Assembly (NCBI GenBank): GCA_947492745.1
Contig: CANLOE010000042.1
Coordinates: forward strand, 1 to 53,236
Length of the DNA stretch: 53,236 bases
Direction of reading: 5' to 3'
Source of the DNA: an uncultured Cyclobacteriaceae bacterium
Lineage (GTDB): Bacteria > Bacteroidota > Bacteroidia > Cytophagales > Cyclobacteriaceae
Shown here: positions 8,129 to 16,662 of the stretch, piece after piece
Position numbering within the stretch: position 1 is the first letter of the stretch
How the letters are laid out: each line of letters opens with the position of its first letter
Program-made: the position numbers and the translations under genes
Notes under the pieces: generated by a model
What the model was told of the DNA's origin: nothing
Database searches by the model: none
What the model saw: only the letters and a program-made list of their open reading frames with translations

Positions 8129-9559
8129 ATGAACGAAGACATTGTATTCAACAAAACCAAGATTGTTGCCACTGTGGGGCCGGCTTCAAATACCAAGGAG
8201 ATGCTTACTGCTCTTGTCAAATCAGGGGCAAACGTATTCAGATTGAACTTTTCTCACGGGACACACGAAGATCATAAGAAGGTCATCGAACTGGTAAGGG
8301 AAATCAATGAAGAACTCGGCACACACGTAAGTCTATTGCAGGACCTGCAAGGGCCGAAAATAAGGGTCAATGAAGTTGAAAAAGGAGCCAAAATCGAGCG
8401 TGGACAAAAGTTGGTCATTAGTACAGACAAAATTGTGGGTGACAGCAATAGGGTGAGTACTTCTTATGAAATGCTGCCCAATGATGTGAAGCCCAATGAT
8501 ATGATCTTGATCGACGATGGCAAGTTAGAATTAAAGGTCGAAAAAGTGGAAGGTAATGACGTCATCACTGAAGTCATCTATGGAGGTAGTCTGAAATCAA
8601 GGAAAGGTATCAACCTCCCTTTTTCAAAAATATCGGCCCCATCACTGACGGAAAAAGATCGTATCGATCTTGCCTTCGGTTTGGAAAACAATGTAGACTG
8701 GATAGCATTGTCTTTTGTTCGGTCAGCTGAAGATATCCATGACCTCCGCGAAAGAATAAAAAAAGCAGGAAAAGATATCCGTATTATCGCTAAGATAGAG
8801 AAACCCGAGGCGATGGAGAATATCGATGCCATTATTGATGCTACTGATGCAATAATGGTAGCCAGAGGCGATTTAGGAGTGGAAATAGTTATGGAAGATG
8901 TGCCCATGGCCCAGAAGATGATCGTTGAGAAGTGCAAGCGTCTCGCCAAGCCCGTTATCATCGCCACACAGATGATGGAAAGCATGATAGAAAGCCCTAG
9001 GCCGACACGTGCCGAGACCAATGATGTCGCCAACGCTGTACTGGACGGTGCCGATGCACTGATGTTGTCAGCGGAGACGGCCGCCGGTGCCTATCCCGTA
9101 GAGGTGATTCAGAGTATGGTCAGGACCATTACCTCTGTTGAAAAGGGCGAATCCGTTTATTTCAACCATTACATGCCCGAACCCAAAGAAAAACTCTATC
9201 ACAACAATGCATTGTTACTGGCAGCCTGTAGACTGGCAAAGGCCTCTTCTGCCAATGCCATCATGGGCCTGACCATGTCCGGTTATACGGCCTTCAAAAT
9301 ATCTTCACACAGACCGAAGGCCAATGTTTTTATCTTTACGGGGAACAAAAAACTATTGCCCGTATTGAGCCTGGTATGGGGTGTCCGTGGTTATTATTAT
9401 GATAATGAAGTGTCTACGGACGATACCATATCCGATATCGAAAAGATACTGAAAGACGCCGGACATGTAAAACCCGGAGATGTTTTTATCGGTACCGCAA
9501 GCATGCCGATGAAAGAACGGGGAAGGGCCAATATGCTCAAGATTCACGAAGTGAGCTGA
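8129..9559 (+). CDS. pyk: Pyruvate kinase
   Basis: Pyk converts phosphoenolpyruvate and ADP to pyruvate and ATP, the last step of glycolysis. It begins with TKIVATVGPAS near residue 8, shows FRLNFSHG, LQDLQGPKIR, the active-site segment IIAKIEKPEAMEN with the catalytic Lys, VARGDLGVE, and the effector-side motif IATQMMESMI followed by PTRAETNDVANAVLDG. The length of 476 residues is normal for a bacterial enzyme, and the last segment (GTASMPMKERGRANMLKI) is the usual C-terminal end. It follows the IPExxxVDY gene by 4 bp and is closed by a strong terminator. Confidence 0.97.
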   Translation: MNEDIVFNKTKIVATVGPASNTKEMLTALVKSGANVFRLNFSHGTHEDHKKVIELVREINEELGTHVSLLQDLQGPKIRVNEVEKGAKIERGQKLVISTDKIVGDSNRVSTSYEMLPNDVKPNDMILIDDGKLELKVEKVEGNDVITEVIYGGSLKSRKGINLPFSKISAPSLTEKDRIDLAFGLENNVDWIALSFVRSAEDIHDLRERIKKAGKDIRIIAKIEKPEAMENIDAIIDATDAIMVARGDLGVEIVMEDVPMAQKMIVEKCKRLAKPVIIATQMMESMIESPRPTRAETNDVANAVLDGADALMLSAETAAGAYPVEVIQSMVRTITSVEKGESVYFNHYMPEPKEKLYHNNALLLAACRLAKASSANAIMGLTMSGYTAFKISSHRPKANVFIFTGNKKLLPVLSLVWGVRGYYYDNEVSTDDTISDIEKILKDAGHVKPGDVFIGTASMPMKERGRANMLKIHEVS

Positions 9560-9596
9560 GCAGCCTAACCGATAAGCACATAGAAAAATATATATC

Positions 9597-9634
9597 AAGG
9601 TCCTGTTTTTTTTGAAAAACAGGACCTTTTTTGC
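9597..9634 (+). terminator. Rho-independent terminator of pyk
   Basis: A perfect 14-bp stem (9597-9610 with 9615-9628), a TTTG loop and a T tail, about 40 bp after the pyk stop. Confidence 0.85.
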
Positions 9635-9694
9635 TTTACTATAGAACATGGTTTTTTCCCTCGAAATGAATGTTGATTTTCCGCTTTACATTTA

Positions 9695-10025
9695 ACCCAA
9701 AATAATCAATAGGATTTCGTGATGAGGGCATAATTGCAATAAAATCAGTGGTTTAGGTGAGGAGGCTTAGTGAATCATTAATACAAACTTAGCTTTCAAA
9801 TATCGCCTATCTTCCTGTTCATTTTGCTTCACTCTGCGTTGACAATCCTCGGGATAGCGCTGCTATTCCTGCGGTTCTCGCCTTGATTGAAACAAAATGA
9901 CCAGCGGAATCTTATACGGCATTTAAAACCTAAATTTGTATAAGGTAACGAACCTGCGCAGCGTAAAACTGCTGATTTTGAAGCAATTTATGTTTGGAAT
10001 AGGAATGCTATTGATTATTTTGGGA
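9695..10025 (+). repeat. Repeat family D, complete copy split by an A element
   Basis: The left arm (9695-9778) and right arm (9944-10025) together give about 169 bp and match the unsplit D copy at 14090-14259. Repeat A with its TAA duplication sits exactly between. The outer flanks are TTA and TAA. Confidence 0.75.
9782..9940 (+). repeat. Repeat family A, complete copy nested in D
   Basis: 159 bp with imperfect inverted termini (TACAAACTTAGCTTT and the reverse complement of AAACCTAAATTTGTA), arms that fold on each other, and a central GATAGC-NNN-GCTAT. TAA lies directly on both sides (9779-9781 and 9941-9943). Removing the element plus one TAA restores the D sequence seen at 14090. Confidence 0.85.
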
Positions 10026-10143
10026 TAAAGTAAACCTGTAGTGAACCGATGAGTGAGATCGGTAGTTGTAGTAATGTAACATAGTTAGGATATGAGGAAC
10101 AAGCGGCAAAAAAAGACAAAGAAGAATCTTTTTTTCTCGATAA

Positions 10144-10311
10144 ACCCAGAATGTTCGTTGGAACTTCGGCATGAGGACTTAAATGGCAATACATCAGGGT
10201 GTTTTCTTGGATTCAGCGTAGCACCGCTACGGTGAATTCAAAAAACGCATTCATTTACTGATTTGAAGCCAGTTAAGTCCAGAATAGATTTTGCTAATGG
10301 ACATTTTGGGA
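10144..10311 (+). repeat. Repeat family E, complete copy
   Basis: 168 bp from ACCCAGAATG to TTTTGGGA, with TAA on both sides (10141-10143, 10312-10314). Arms are imperfect inverted repeats around CGTAGC-NNN-GCTACG. The terminus and the subterminal ACTTCG.CATGAGGAC resemble families B and D. Confidence 0.8.
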
Positions 10312-10314
10312 TAA

Positions 10315-10702
10315 ATGGATATGGGTGATACTGAACCCTGTACTTCGACCATTGAGGTATTTGGACAATATCTTCTTTCCTCCGATCAAGGTCGAAAAAG
10401 TACTCTTACGTATCGATAGTCCCTGTTATTGTGTTAGTAGTCAGCAATATCATCAGTGCCGTCGCCCCGAACATAAGAAGAGAGGTAAGCAGGTACTCAA
10501 GATTACCAAAACCAACAGGAGAGGTGTTTCTGTTTCTTATAGACTCATCAATATCAAAAAACCGAAGATGAGGCTTTTTGAAGGTGAAATGATCGATGCC
10601 AATATCAATGCAACGGATTTTGTATAACGTGTGTGATGACGAATCGCATTACTTTTGTATTTTGCCTGAAATTATAAGGAAAAACGGTAATAATTACAGA
10701 AA
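10315..10702. other. Intergenic, no confident gene
   Basis: A 100-residue frame on the plus strand (10325-10627) and overlapping open frames on both strands are present, but none has a motif I know or a clear start context. It may be decayed coding DNA. Confidence 0.4.
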
Positions 10703-11101
10703 ATGCGAGGGCAACGATCAGAAACACATCAATTATTCCCAAGTGGTGACTGGGAAGGGTTCTTTACCTATTCTTTTGGGCCTGGGGTGGAGCGGCACCC
10801 AATGCACTGTCGGTTAAACTTTAAATTGGGGAAAGTACATGGCACGGGCAGTGATGACATCGGACCTTTTTCTTGGAAGGGCACTTATAACAAACGGATG
10901 CTGGAGTGTCAACTGATAAAAACCTACCGAAATCAATCGAAAGTGGGTTATCAAGGCCATGTCGATGAAAATGGTATCTGGGGAAGCTGGACCATAGGAA
11001 AAGGGGACAGGGGCGGATTTCATTTGTGGCCCAAAGATACAGGTCAGCAAGGGCAGGAGGCCTCGTCAGCCTCCAAAAAGAAGGTGCGCTCAGCTTCTTG
11101 A
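10703..11101 (+). CDS. Small beta-rich protein, function unknown
   Basis: 132 residues. The core (about 14-110) has the spacing of an all-beta domain rich in W, F and G: GDWEGFFTYSFG, LNFKLGKVHGTGSDDIGPF, WKGTYN, KTYRNQSKVGYQGHVDENG, IWGSWTI and GGFHLWP. I have seen this F..G.Y....K.Y.....V.Y.G....I.G.W......G.F..WP pattern in short bacterial proteins without assigned role. No signal peptide or membrane segment is evident. The tail (QGQEASSASKKKVRSAS) is low complexity and basic. It stands alone after the repeat cluster; the start could also lie further in. I cannot assign a function. Confidence 0.65.
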   Translation: MRGQRSETHQLFPSGDWEGFFTYSFGPGVERHPMHCRLNFKLGKVHGTGSDDIGPFSWKGTYNKRMLECQLIKTYRNQSKVGYQGHVDENGIWGSWTIGKGDRGGFHLWPKDTGQQGQEASSASKKKVRSAS

Positions 11102-11373
11102 GGTTTGTTTCCTGATAGGAAAGAGAGACTATTTTTGAATGTATCGTTTGTTTCCTTACGTACTTCTTTTGATGAATGATTTCGTATAAATTTCTTCGGA
11201 TAACAAGCTATCTTTGTCGATAGTGTTCATGCGGTAGACAGGTTTCTTCGCTGAAAATATCCTTAAAGAGATTTTCTTAACGCTCGGTCCTACTCGAAAT
11301 AAGCGATAACAAATTTCTGACACAGCCCCAAAATAGTCTCTAAGATAAATAGTCTCTAAGATAATATAGTGTA

Positions 11374-11733
11374 ATGCAAGAAAAGGAATGTACAGAGTGC
11401 GGTACCTTGATACGTGGTAGGGCAGATAAGAAATTCTGTTCCGATCAATGCCGCAATACATACAACAATAAGCTCAACAGTGATTCGAACAATTATGTAA
11501 GAAATATCAATAATATTTTACGTAAAAATCGTCGTATTTTGGTTTCCATGAACCCAAATGGTAAAGCTAAGACCCATAAAGATAAGTTAATGGAAAAGGG
11601 ATTCGACTTTACTTATTATACGAATACTTATACTACTAAAGCTGGGGCTACCTACTACTTCTGTTATGACTACGGGTACCTGCCCTTGGACAAAGGCTTT
11701 TATGCGTTGGTTATTCGACAAGAGTGGTTATAG
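11374..11733 (+). CDS. Zinc-ribbon protein (DUF2116-like N-terminus)
   Basis: 119 residues. The N-terminus holds a zinc-binding pattern, CTECG at about 6-10 and FCSDQCRNTYNN at about 22-33, as in DUF2116-type ribbons. The remainder (NILRKNRRIL, MEKGFDFTYYTNTYTTKAGATYYFCYDYGY) is a small domain that I associate with short conserved proteins of Bacteroidota. It may bind nucleic acid or protein, but the role is unknown. It is a single gene upstream of rpsA on the same strand with 277 bp between, so cotranscription is uncertain. A plausible start is the ATG at 11374. Confidence 0.75.
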   Translation: MQEKECTECGTLIRGRADKKFCSDQCRNTYNNKLNSDSNNYVRNINNILRKNRRILVSMNPNGKAKTHKDKLMEKGFDFTYYTNTYTTKAGATYYFCYDYGYLPLDKGFYALVIRQEWL

Positions 11734-11903
11734 TAGTTTTTTTAATAGTAAAAGATATTTGTCAATGACTTTGTGAGGTGTAAGTGAAGTATGGCCGAAC
11801 AGTCATTGAATATAAATAGGTAGCACTTTTTTGATAGCTAATATACACTGTAGCATGGGCGGGATAAAATTATCCACCATTATAATATGTGACCAAAAAT
11901 GAT

Positions 11904-11911
11904 TAACTTTG
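11904..11911 (+). promoter_or_regulatory. Possible -7 box of the rpsA promoter
   Basis: TAACTTTG fits TAnnTTTG. No good -33 TTTG is found at the right distance. If used, it gives rpsA a 5' leader of about 90 bases that contains a short GGAC/GTCC hairpin. Confidence 0.35.
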
Positions 11912-12010
11912 CATTTCCGTTCAGGTAGGACGGTCCTGATATCAGGTTTTATAGACAAAAATGTTGGCCAAAAGACCTCGGTGAACAGTATTATAGGCAA
12001 TTTCGAAAAA

Positions 12011-14020
12011 ATGGCAGAAAACGAAGAAAACAAATCAGCGAAGGCAGAAGAGGAGAACAAAGCAGTAGAGGCCGAAGCGCAGAAAGAAGAAGTTGTTGCA
12101 GAGGAAACTACCGAAGCAGCAGCTCCAAAGCAAGAAGCTCCTAAAAAGGAGGCTACGCCTTCCGCCCCTCAGCGACCGGAAGATTTTGATTGGGATGCTT
12201 TTGAAACCAAAGGTTTCGGTGAAGGTTATTCCGACAATCAGAAAGATGAGATGGCCAAACTTTATGAGGGCACACTCACCTCTATTACTGAAAAGGAAGT
12301 AGTATCGGGTACTGTGGTAGGTATCAACGATCGAGATGTGATTTTGAACATTGGATTCAAATCTGATGGTTTGGTGTCTTTTACTGAATTCAGGGATACA
12401 CCTGATTTGAAAATCGGTGATACTGTAGAGGTATTCATCGAAGAACAGGAAAATGCCAATGGGCAGCTGGTGCTCTCCAGGAGAAAAGCGAAAATCGTTA
12501 AAGCTTGGGAGAAAATTCAGGGAGCGTTGGATCATGACGAGGTTATCGAAGGTGTGGTCAAACGCCGAACAAAAGGTGGACTTATCGTAGATATCTATGG
12601 TGTAGAGGCGTTCTTGCCAGGATCCCAGATCGATGTCAAGCCTATTCGTGACTTCGATGTTTTCGTGGGTAAGGCCATGGAAGTGAAAGTTGTAAAAATC
12701 AATTATACGAACGATAACGTCGTCGTTTCACATAAAGTGTTGATCGAGAAAGATCTTGAGAAACAAAAAGCTGAAATCCTCAATAACCTTGAAAAAGGAC
12801 AAGTACTAGAGGGTGTGATCAAAAACATGACCAATTTCGGTGTATTTATCGATTTGGGTGGTGTCGATGGTCTACTGCACATTACGGATATCTCTTGGGG
12901 TAGAATCAATCACCCTGAAGAGGTGTTGAACCTAGATGCTACGGTGAAAATCGTTGTTCTTGACTTCGATGAAGATAAGAGAAGGATTTCGCTGGGTATG
13001 AAGCAGTTGACAGAGCATCCTTGGGATTCACTGGCGAAAGAAGTCGAAGTAGGAACCAAAGTAAAGGGTAGGATAGTGAATGTCGCTGATTACGGAGCAT
13101 TTTTGGAAATCGCTCCCGGTGTAGAAGGCTTGATTCACGTATCAGAGATGTCATGGTCACAACATTTGAGGAATCCTCAGGACTTCATCAAAATCGGTGA
13201 TGAACTGGAGGCCGTAGTCCTGACCATGGACAGGGACGATCGAAAAATGTCCCTTGGTATCAAACAATTGACCGAAGACCCTTGGACCAAACAAGATTTG
13301 TTGACCAAGTATGCCATCGGTGCCAAGCATAAAGGTATCGTGAGAAACTTGACCAACTTCGGTTTGTTTATAGAGCTGGAAGAAGGTATCGATGGTTTGG
13401 TGCACGTTTCGGACCTCTCTTGGACTAAAAAAATCAAGCATCCTTCTGAATTCGTAAAGGTAGGAGATGAACTCGAAGTTCAGGTTTTGGAACTTGATGT
13501 AGATAATAGAAGATTGGCTCTTGGTCACAAGCAGCTAGAGGAGAATCCTTGGGATACTTTCGAAGGTGTATTTACCATCGGGTCGGTACATAAGTGTAGC
13601 ATCCTAAGCAAAAACGATAAAGGAGCTATCCTGGAATTGCCTTATGGTATTGAAGGTTTCTGTACCGTCAGGAACTTAGTGAAAGAAGATGGAGCGAAGG
13701 CCGAAGCTGGCGAAACATTAGATTTCAAGGTTATCGATTTCTCTAAAGATGATAAGAGAATCGTACTGTCCCATACTGCGGTACATTCGGTCACAGAAGA
13801 GAGACTACCTAAAATGCCCAAGAAAAAGGCAAGTTCCACTTCTAAGAAATCATCTATCGACAAAATCAATAAAGATAGTGAGAAGTCTACTTTAGGAGAT
13901 CTAGATGCACTTAGCGCGCTAAAAGAAAAGATGCAAGGGCAGGCCTCCGCCGCTCCTGCGATTCCCAAAGCAGAGACACCGGATGCTCCTGAGGAAACTC
14001 CGAGTGACAACGCAGAGTAA
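12011..14020 (+). CDS. rpsA: 30S ribosomal protein S1
   Basis: S1 binds mRNA on the 30S subunit and helps start translation, which matters in Bacteroidota because most genes lack Shine-Dalgarno sequences. I count six S1 RNA-binding domains, starting near VVSGTVVGINDRD, VIEGVVKRRTKGG, VLEGVIKNMTNFGVFIDLGG, KVKGRIVNVADYGAFLEI, KHKGIVRNLTNFGLFIEL and VHKCSILSKNDKG. They are framed by an N-terminal Glu/Ala/Lys-rich extension of about 75 residues and a charged C-terminal tail. I chose the ATG at 12011 (MAENEENKSAK), giving 669 residues; the longer frame from 11909 would start in the presumed promoter region. A strong terminator follows. Confidence 0.96.
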   Translation: MAENEENKSAKAEEENKAVEAEAQKEEVVAEETTEAAAPKQEAPKKEATPSAPQRPEDFDWDAFETKGFGEGYSDNQKDEMAKLYEGTLTSITEKEVVSGTVVGINDRDVILNIGFKSDGLVSFTEFRDTPDLKIGDTVEVFIEEQENANGQLVLSRRKAKIVKAWEKIQGALDHDEVIEGVVKRRTKGGLIVDIYGVEAFLPGSQIDVKPIRDFDVFVGKAMEVKVVKINYTNDNVVVSHKVLIEKDLEKQKAEILNNLEKGQVLEGVIKNMTNFGVFIDLGGVDGLLHITDISWGRINHPEEVLNLDATVKIVVLDFDEDKRRISLGMKQLTEHPWDSLAKEVEVGTKVKGRIVNVADYGAFLEIAPGVEGLIHVSEMSWSQHLRNPQDFIKIGDELEAVVLTMDRDDRKMSLGIKQLTEDPWTKQDLLTKYAIGAKHKGIVRNLTNFGLFIELEEGIDGLVHVSDLSWTKKIKHPSEFVKVGDELEVQVLELDVDNRRLALGHKQLEENPWDTFEGVFTIGSVHKCSILSKNDKGAILELPYGIEGFCTVRNLVKEDGAKAEAGETLDFKVIDFSKDDKRIVLSHTAVHSVTEERLPKMPKKKASSTSKKSSIDKINKDSEKSTLGDLDALSALKEKMQGQASAAPAIPKAETPDAPEETPSDNAE

Positions 14021-14050
14021 AATACATCACTGAACGAAGTGAAATAAGAG

Positions 14051-14086
14051 AACAAAAGAGGCTATAGGAATATAGCCTCTTTTGTT
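14051..14086 (+). terminator. Terminator of rpsA
   Basis: A perfect 16-bp stem (14051-14066 with 14071-14086) and a GGAA loop, ending in a T-rich stretch. The D repeat begins only four bases later. Confidence 0.8.
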
Positions 14087-14089
14087 TTA

Positions 14090-14259
14090 ACCCAAATTGA
14101 TCGACAGGATTTCGTCATGAGGACATAAGGTACAATAAAATCAGTGGTTTAGGAGAGGAGGCTTTTGTATCACTAAGGTGACGCACCTACGTAGTGTAGA
14201 GCCGCTGACCTTGAAGTAATTTATGTTCGGAATAGAAAGGCTATTGGTCATTAGGGGGT
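14090..14259 (+). repeat. Repeat family D, uninterrupted copy
   Basis: About 170 bp starting ACCCAAATTGATCGACAGG. It shares ATTTCGTCATGAGGACATAA, AAAATCAGTGGTTTAGG and the right arm GTAATTTATGTTCGGAATAG with the split copy at 9695. It contains the empty site (CACTAAGGTGACG) of the A insertion. The left flank is TTA; the right end is eroded (GGGGG). Confidence 0.7.
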
Positions 14260-14461
14260 TGATCCAAGGTTTTGGAAGGCAGCATTATGAATGAGTGATT
14301 TGCTATGGTGATGTGCCGATCGCCTTCATGATACGGGTAGAGTAGCTTTCTGTCAGATTAGCTGAATCAGTGGAGGTCAAATTTTTTTCGAATAATTAAT
14401 TCGTCATTTATGTTGCAGGTGTTAGATTATTCCATAGATTTGCAATCCTAATTCGTTTTAG

Positions 14462-14532
14462 GGTCGTGTGGCCGAGTGGCTAGGCAGAGCTCTGCAAAAG
14501 CTCGTACAGCGGTTCGAATCCGCTCGCGACCT
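14462..14532 (+). tRNA. tRNA-Cys (anticodon GCA)
   Basis: All arms fold: acceptor GGTCGTG with CGCGACC (one G-U), D arm, anticodon stem GAGCT/AGCTC around CTGCAAA, and T arm AGCGG/CCGCT around TTCGAAT. The anticodon is GCA and the discriminator base is U, as expected for cysteine. CCA is not encoded. Confidence 0.95.
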
Positions 14533-14537
14533 CAATG

Positions 14538-14568
14538 AAAGCCCTTCAATTTTGAAGGGCTTTTTTTT
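14538..14568 (+). terminator. Terminator of tRNA-Cys
   Basis: AAGCCCTTCA pairs with TGAAGGGCTT, followed by a run of T. It lies six bases after the tRNA and overlaps the 3' end of the decayed minus-strand gene. Confidence 0.85.
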
Positions 14569-15050
14569 ATCTAAGTATGTCTTTAATTTCATTTATAAAT
14601 TTCAAGGACTATGTTTCAATCTGTTCTATTAAGACACTTCTGTTTTTAGAATCAGGGTTTTCTATCATTTTATAGTCTCAGTAGATAAGCTATCATGGAC
14701 CGATTCAGCCAAGTGATATTGATTCCAATCACTTCCTTTAAAAATGTCCCGGTACTTTTTTCTGATGTTTTTGTTTTGTCCGGATAAACAGATTGAAAAG
14801 GTCAGCAATTTGTGGTTTAGTATGATTACGAATTTCAACTTTTGTTTTTTTAATTCTTCCGTGGTCAAAGAAAAACAGGAAAAATCCGTATGACCTTGAT
14901 AAAGCTGTCCTAGCTTGAGATAAATATCATATGCTTTGCGAAAAAAGCTCTTAACTCTATCATGAAATTTATGAGTTCATGATAGTTCCATGATACGTTA
15001 TAGAGTATGTTTTGTTCTTTGCTATTGAATAGGTCCAGAGGATACCTCTC
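14567..15050 (-). pseudogene. Decayed DUF7000-type protein
   Basis: Three frames on the minus strand must be joined to recover one protein. Frame one gives NYHELINFMIELRAFFAKH (about 14995-14940). Frame two gives YDIYLKLGQLYQGHTDFS, then ELKKQKLKFVIILNHKLLTF, LSGQNKNIRKKYRDIFKGSD and WNQYHLAE (to 14665). Frame three gives ENPDSKNRSVLIEQIE, a stop, and SLKFINEIKDIL. Order and spacing follow the family pattern LYQGYMDM.YFSF, KLKIAIVFNHE..RFE.WLAG.NK..Q.KYW.LFKESDWNKY and DNPDF, which I recall as DUF7000. With at least two frameshifts and an internal stop it is no longer functional unless expressed in pieces. Confidence 0.65.
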
Positions 15051-15053
15051 GTG

Positions 15054-15091
15054 AAAGAAGAGAAACTGTAAACGTTTCTCTTCTTTTTTAT
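15054..15091 (+). terminator. Orphan terminator-like hairpin
   Basis: A perfect 13-bp stem (15054-15066 with 15074-15086), a 7-base loop and a T run on the plus strand. No plus-strand gene ends just before it, so it is either a leftover or a barrier against read-through. Confidence 0.6.
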
Positions 15092-15262
15092 ACCTAAACG
15101 CAATTGATCTGGGACAAGGTGATGTGTTGACTTAGATACCATTATTTTTTGAAGACTCTAATGACAAGTCTACCCGTAACGGTTCAGCACCATACGGATT
15201 TTCTCCGCGGCCATTGCCTATAAGGTTTTCCATTTCATTTTTTCTTGAGTATAAGTTTCTGT
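15090..15262. repeat. Repeat family C, copy 1
   Basis: About 170 bp shared with 42657-42828, from ATACCTAAACG.AATTGAT to CATTTCATTTTTTCTTGAGT. It lacks foldback symmetry, unlike A, B, D and E. On the minus strand copy 2 can be read as a 39-residue peptide, and this copy has a one-base deletion relative to it, so it may be a decayed gene segment. Confidence 0.7.
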
Positions 15263-15316
15263 CATGCCGTATTCAGGTCTAGAGTCGAAACTTGGTATTA
15301 GTGTGTTGTCTCCACT

Positions 15317-15465
15317 AATACAAACTTAGCTTTTAACTATCGCCTATCTTCCTGTTCATTATGCTTCACCCTGCGTTGATAATCCTCGCGACAGCGCTGC
15401 TATCCCTGCGTTGAAACTAAAATGACCCGCGGAATCTTATACGACATTTAAAACCCAAATTTGTA
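15317..15465 (+). repeat. Repeat family A, copy with about 10-bp internal deletion
   Basis: 149 bp with both termini intact (TACAAACTTAGC, AAATTTGTA) and TAA on both sides (15314-15316, 15466-15468). The segment just right of the centre is shortened. Confidence 0.8.
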
Positions 15466-15742
15466 TAAGACAGTGGCGATGGTCCAAAAAAACGTACGGG
15501 AGACATTTTAGTGGAAAGGGTAGTCTATCGAGTAGAGACAGTGATAACGACACTGTCATTTTAAGATAAAATATAGAGATTGCTTATAAGGGGTGTTTTG
15601 CTATCGAAATATTGGGCTTCAAGAGAAATAGCAATGAACACGATGGAGAAAGTCCTAAACTTAAAATGAATACCGTCTAAGCGAACTCCATGTCACCGTT
15701 GGAAATCAATGCATATGAATGAAAATGGAAGGTGTATTTTAA

Positions 15743-15908
15743 ACCCAAATTGATGGATAGAAATCGTGATGAGCGTATCAATAGCAAAATACCGGCCATT
15801 TGTATTCGTTCGGCATAGCACCGCTATGGTGAATGAAGACCGGTGGGCAAAGCTTCCGGTAGGAAGCTATTTATGCGCGGAATCGGTTCTCTATTGATCA
15901 TTTTGGGT
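15743..15908 (+). repeat. Repeat family B, complete 166-bp copy
   Basis: Nearly identical to the copies at 35914 and 40460. The flanks are TAA (15740-15742) and TAA (15909-15911). A 65-codon minus-strand frame (15891-16088) runs into its right end. Confidence 0.85.
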
Positions 15909-15911
15909 TAA

Positions 15912-16662
15912 AACGATCTCTTGAGATAAGTCAAAATTAGGACTAGGAGATGTAAGTATGAGAAGCAGCCGATTACGGGAAACCAAATTGATGCGGGCTA
16001 GTAACTCCTTTATCTGTAGGTTTATCACAAAGTGATAATGACGTTCATCGGATCTGATGTGATTGTAATAGGATAATAGACCTCCCATCCTGCATAATCG
16101 TAAAGCAGATTAGTTATTTATGAGATGAGTTTTGAAAAATAAATTCGCAAACCTACACCTACGCATGAGTTTAATTTATATTTACCTCATTCCCGGTATT
16201 AATTAGATTAAAACAGCTATAAAATTACTCTACTTACCTAGTCTTTAATATTTCTTGAACGATTTTAGAAATAATTGCTTGAATTTATTGTTTTCTACTT
16301 GATTATTAGTGTTTTATGTCTGTAATTCATCATTTTTACGTTATCGATTATCTTGATGATATGTGGGTTTATTTTAGTTTAATAATCTAATTTACAATGT
16401 TTTATGTGATATAGTCTCTTGATAGTGAAATAATGGGATGTAGGGTGATTTTAAAAGAAATAGAATGAAAGACACTCATATGCTCGGAATTAGTACTGAA
16501 GTAAGGTATCAGTATTGAATACATGTATTTTTCAATTGAAAATGAGTTAAGTTAGGTATTGATTAACTGAAATGCTAAGTGATTTTTTCTCTTGATTTTG
16601 AAATAATTACTATAGTCTAACCCGACTGGCAGATTGAATCAATTTCTTCTAACCAATGAAAT
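15912..16662. other. AT-rich spacer before the Crp/Fnr gene
   Basis: The first 180 bp carry a minus-strand frame (start 16088, MGGLLSYYNHIRSDERHYHF) truncated by repeat B; it may be a gene remnant, but I do not recognise it. The rest is very AT-rich without a credible frame, RNA gene or strong hairpin. Confidence 0.4.

Noticed and set aside
10325-10627. A 100-residue plus-strand frame
   Set aside because: Basic and protein-like in parts, but all frames of this stretch are partly open on both strands and none shows a motif or start context. Kept only as undefined intergenic.
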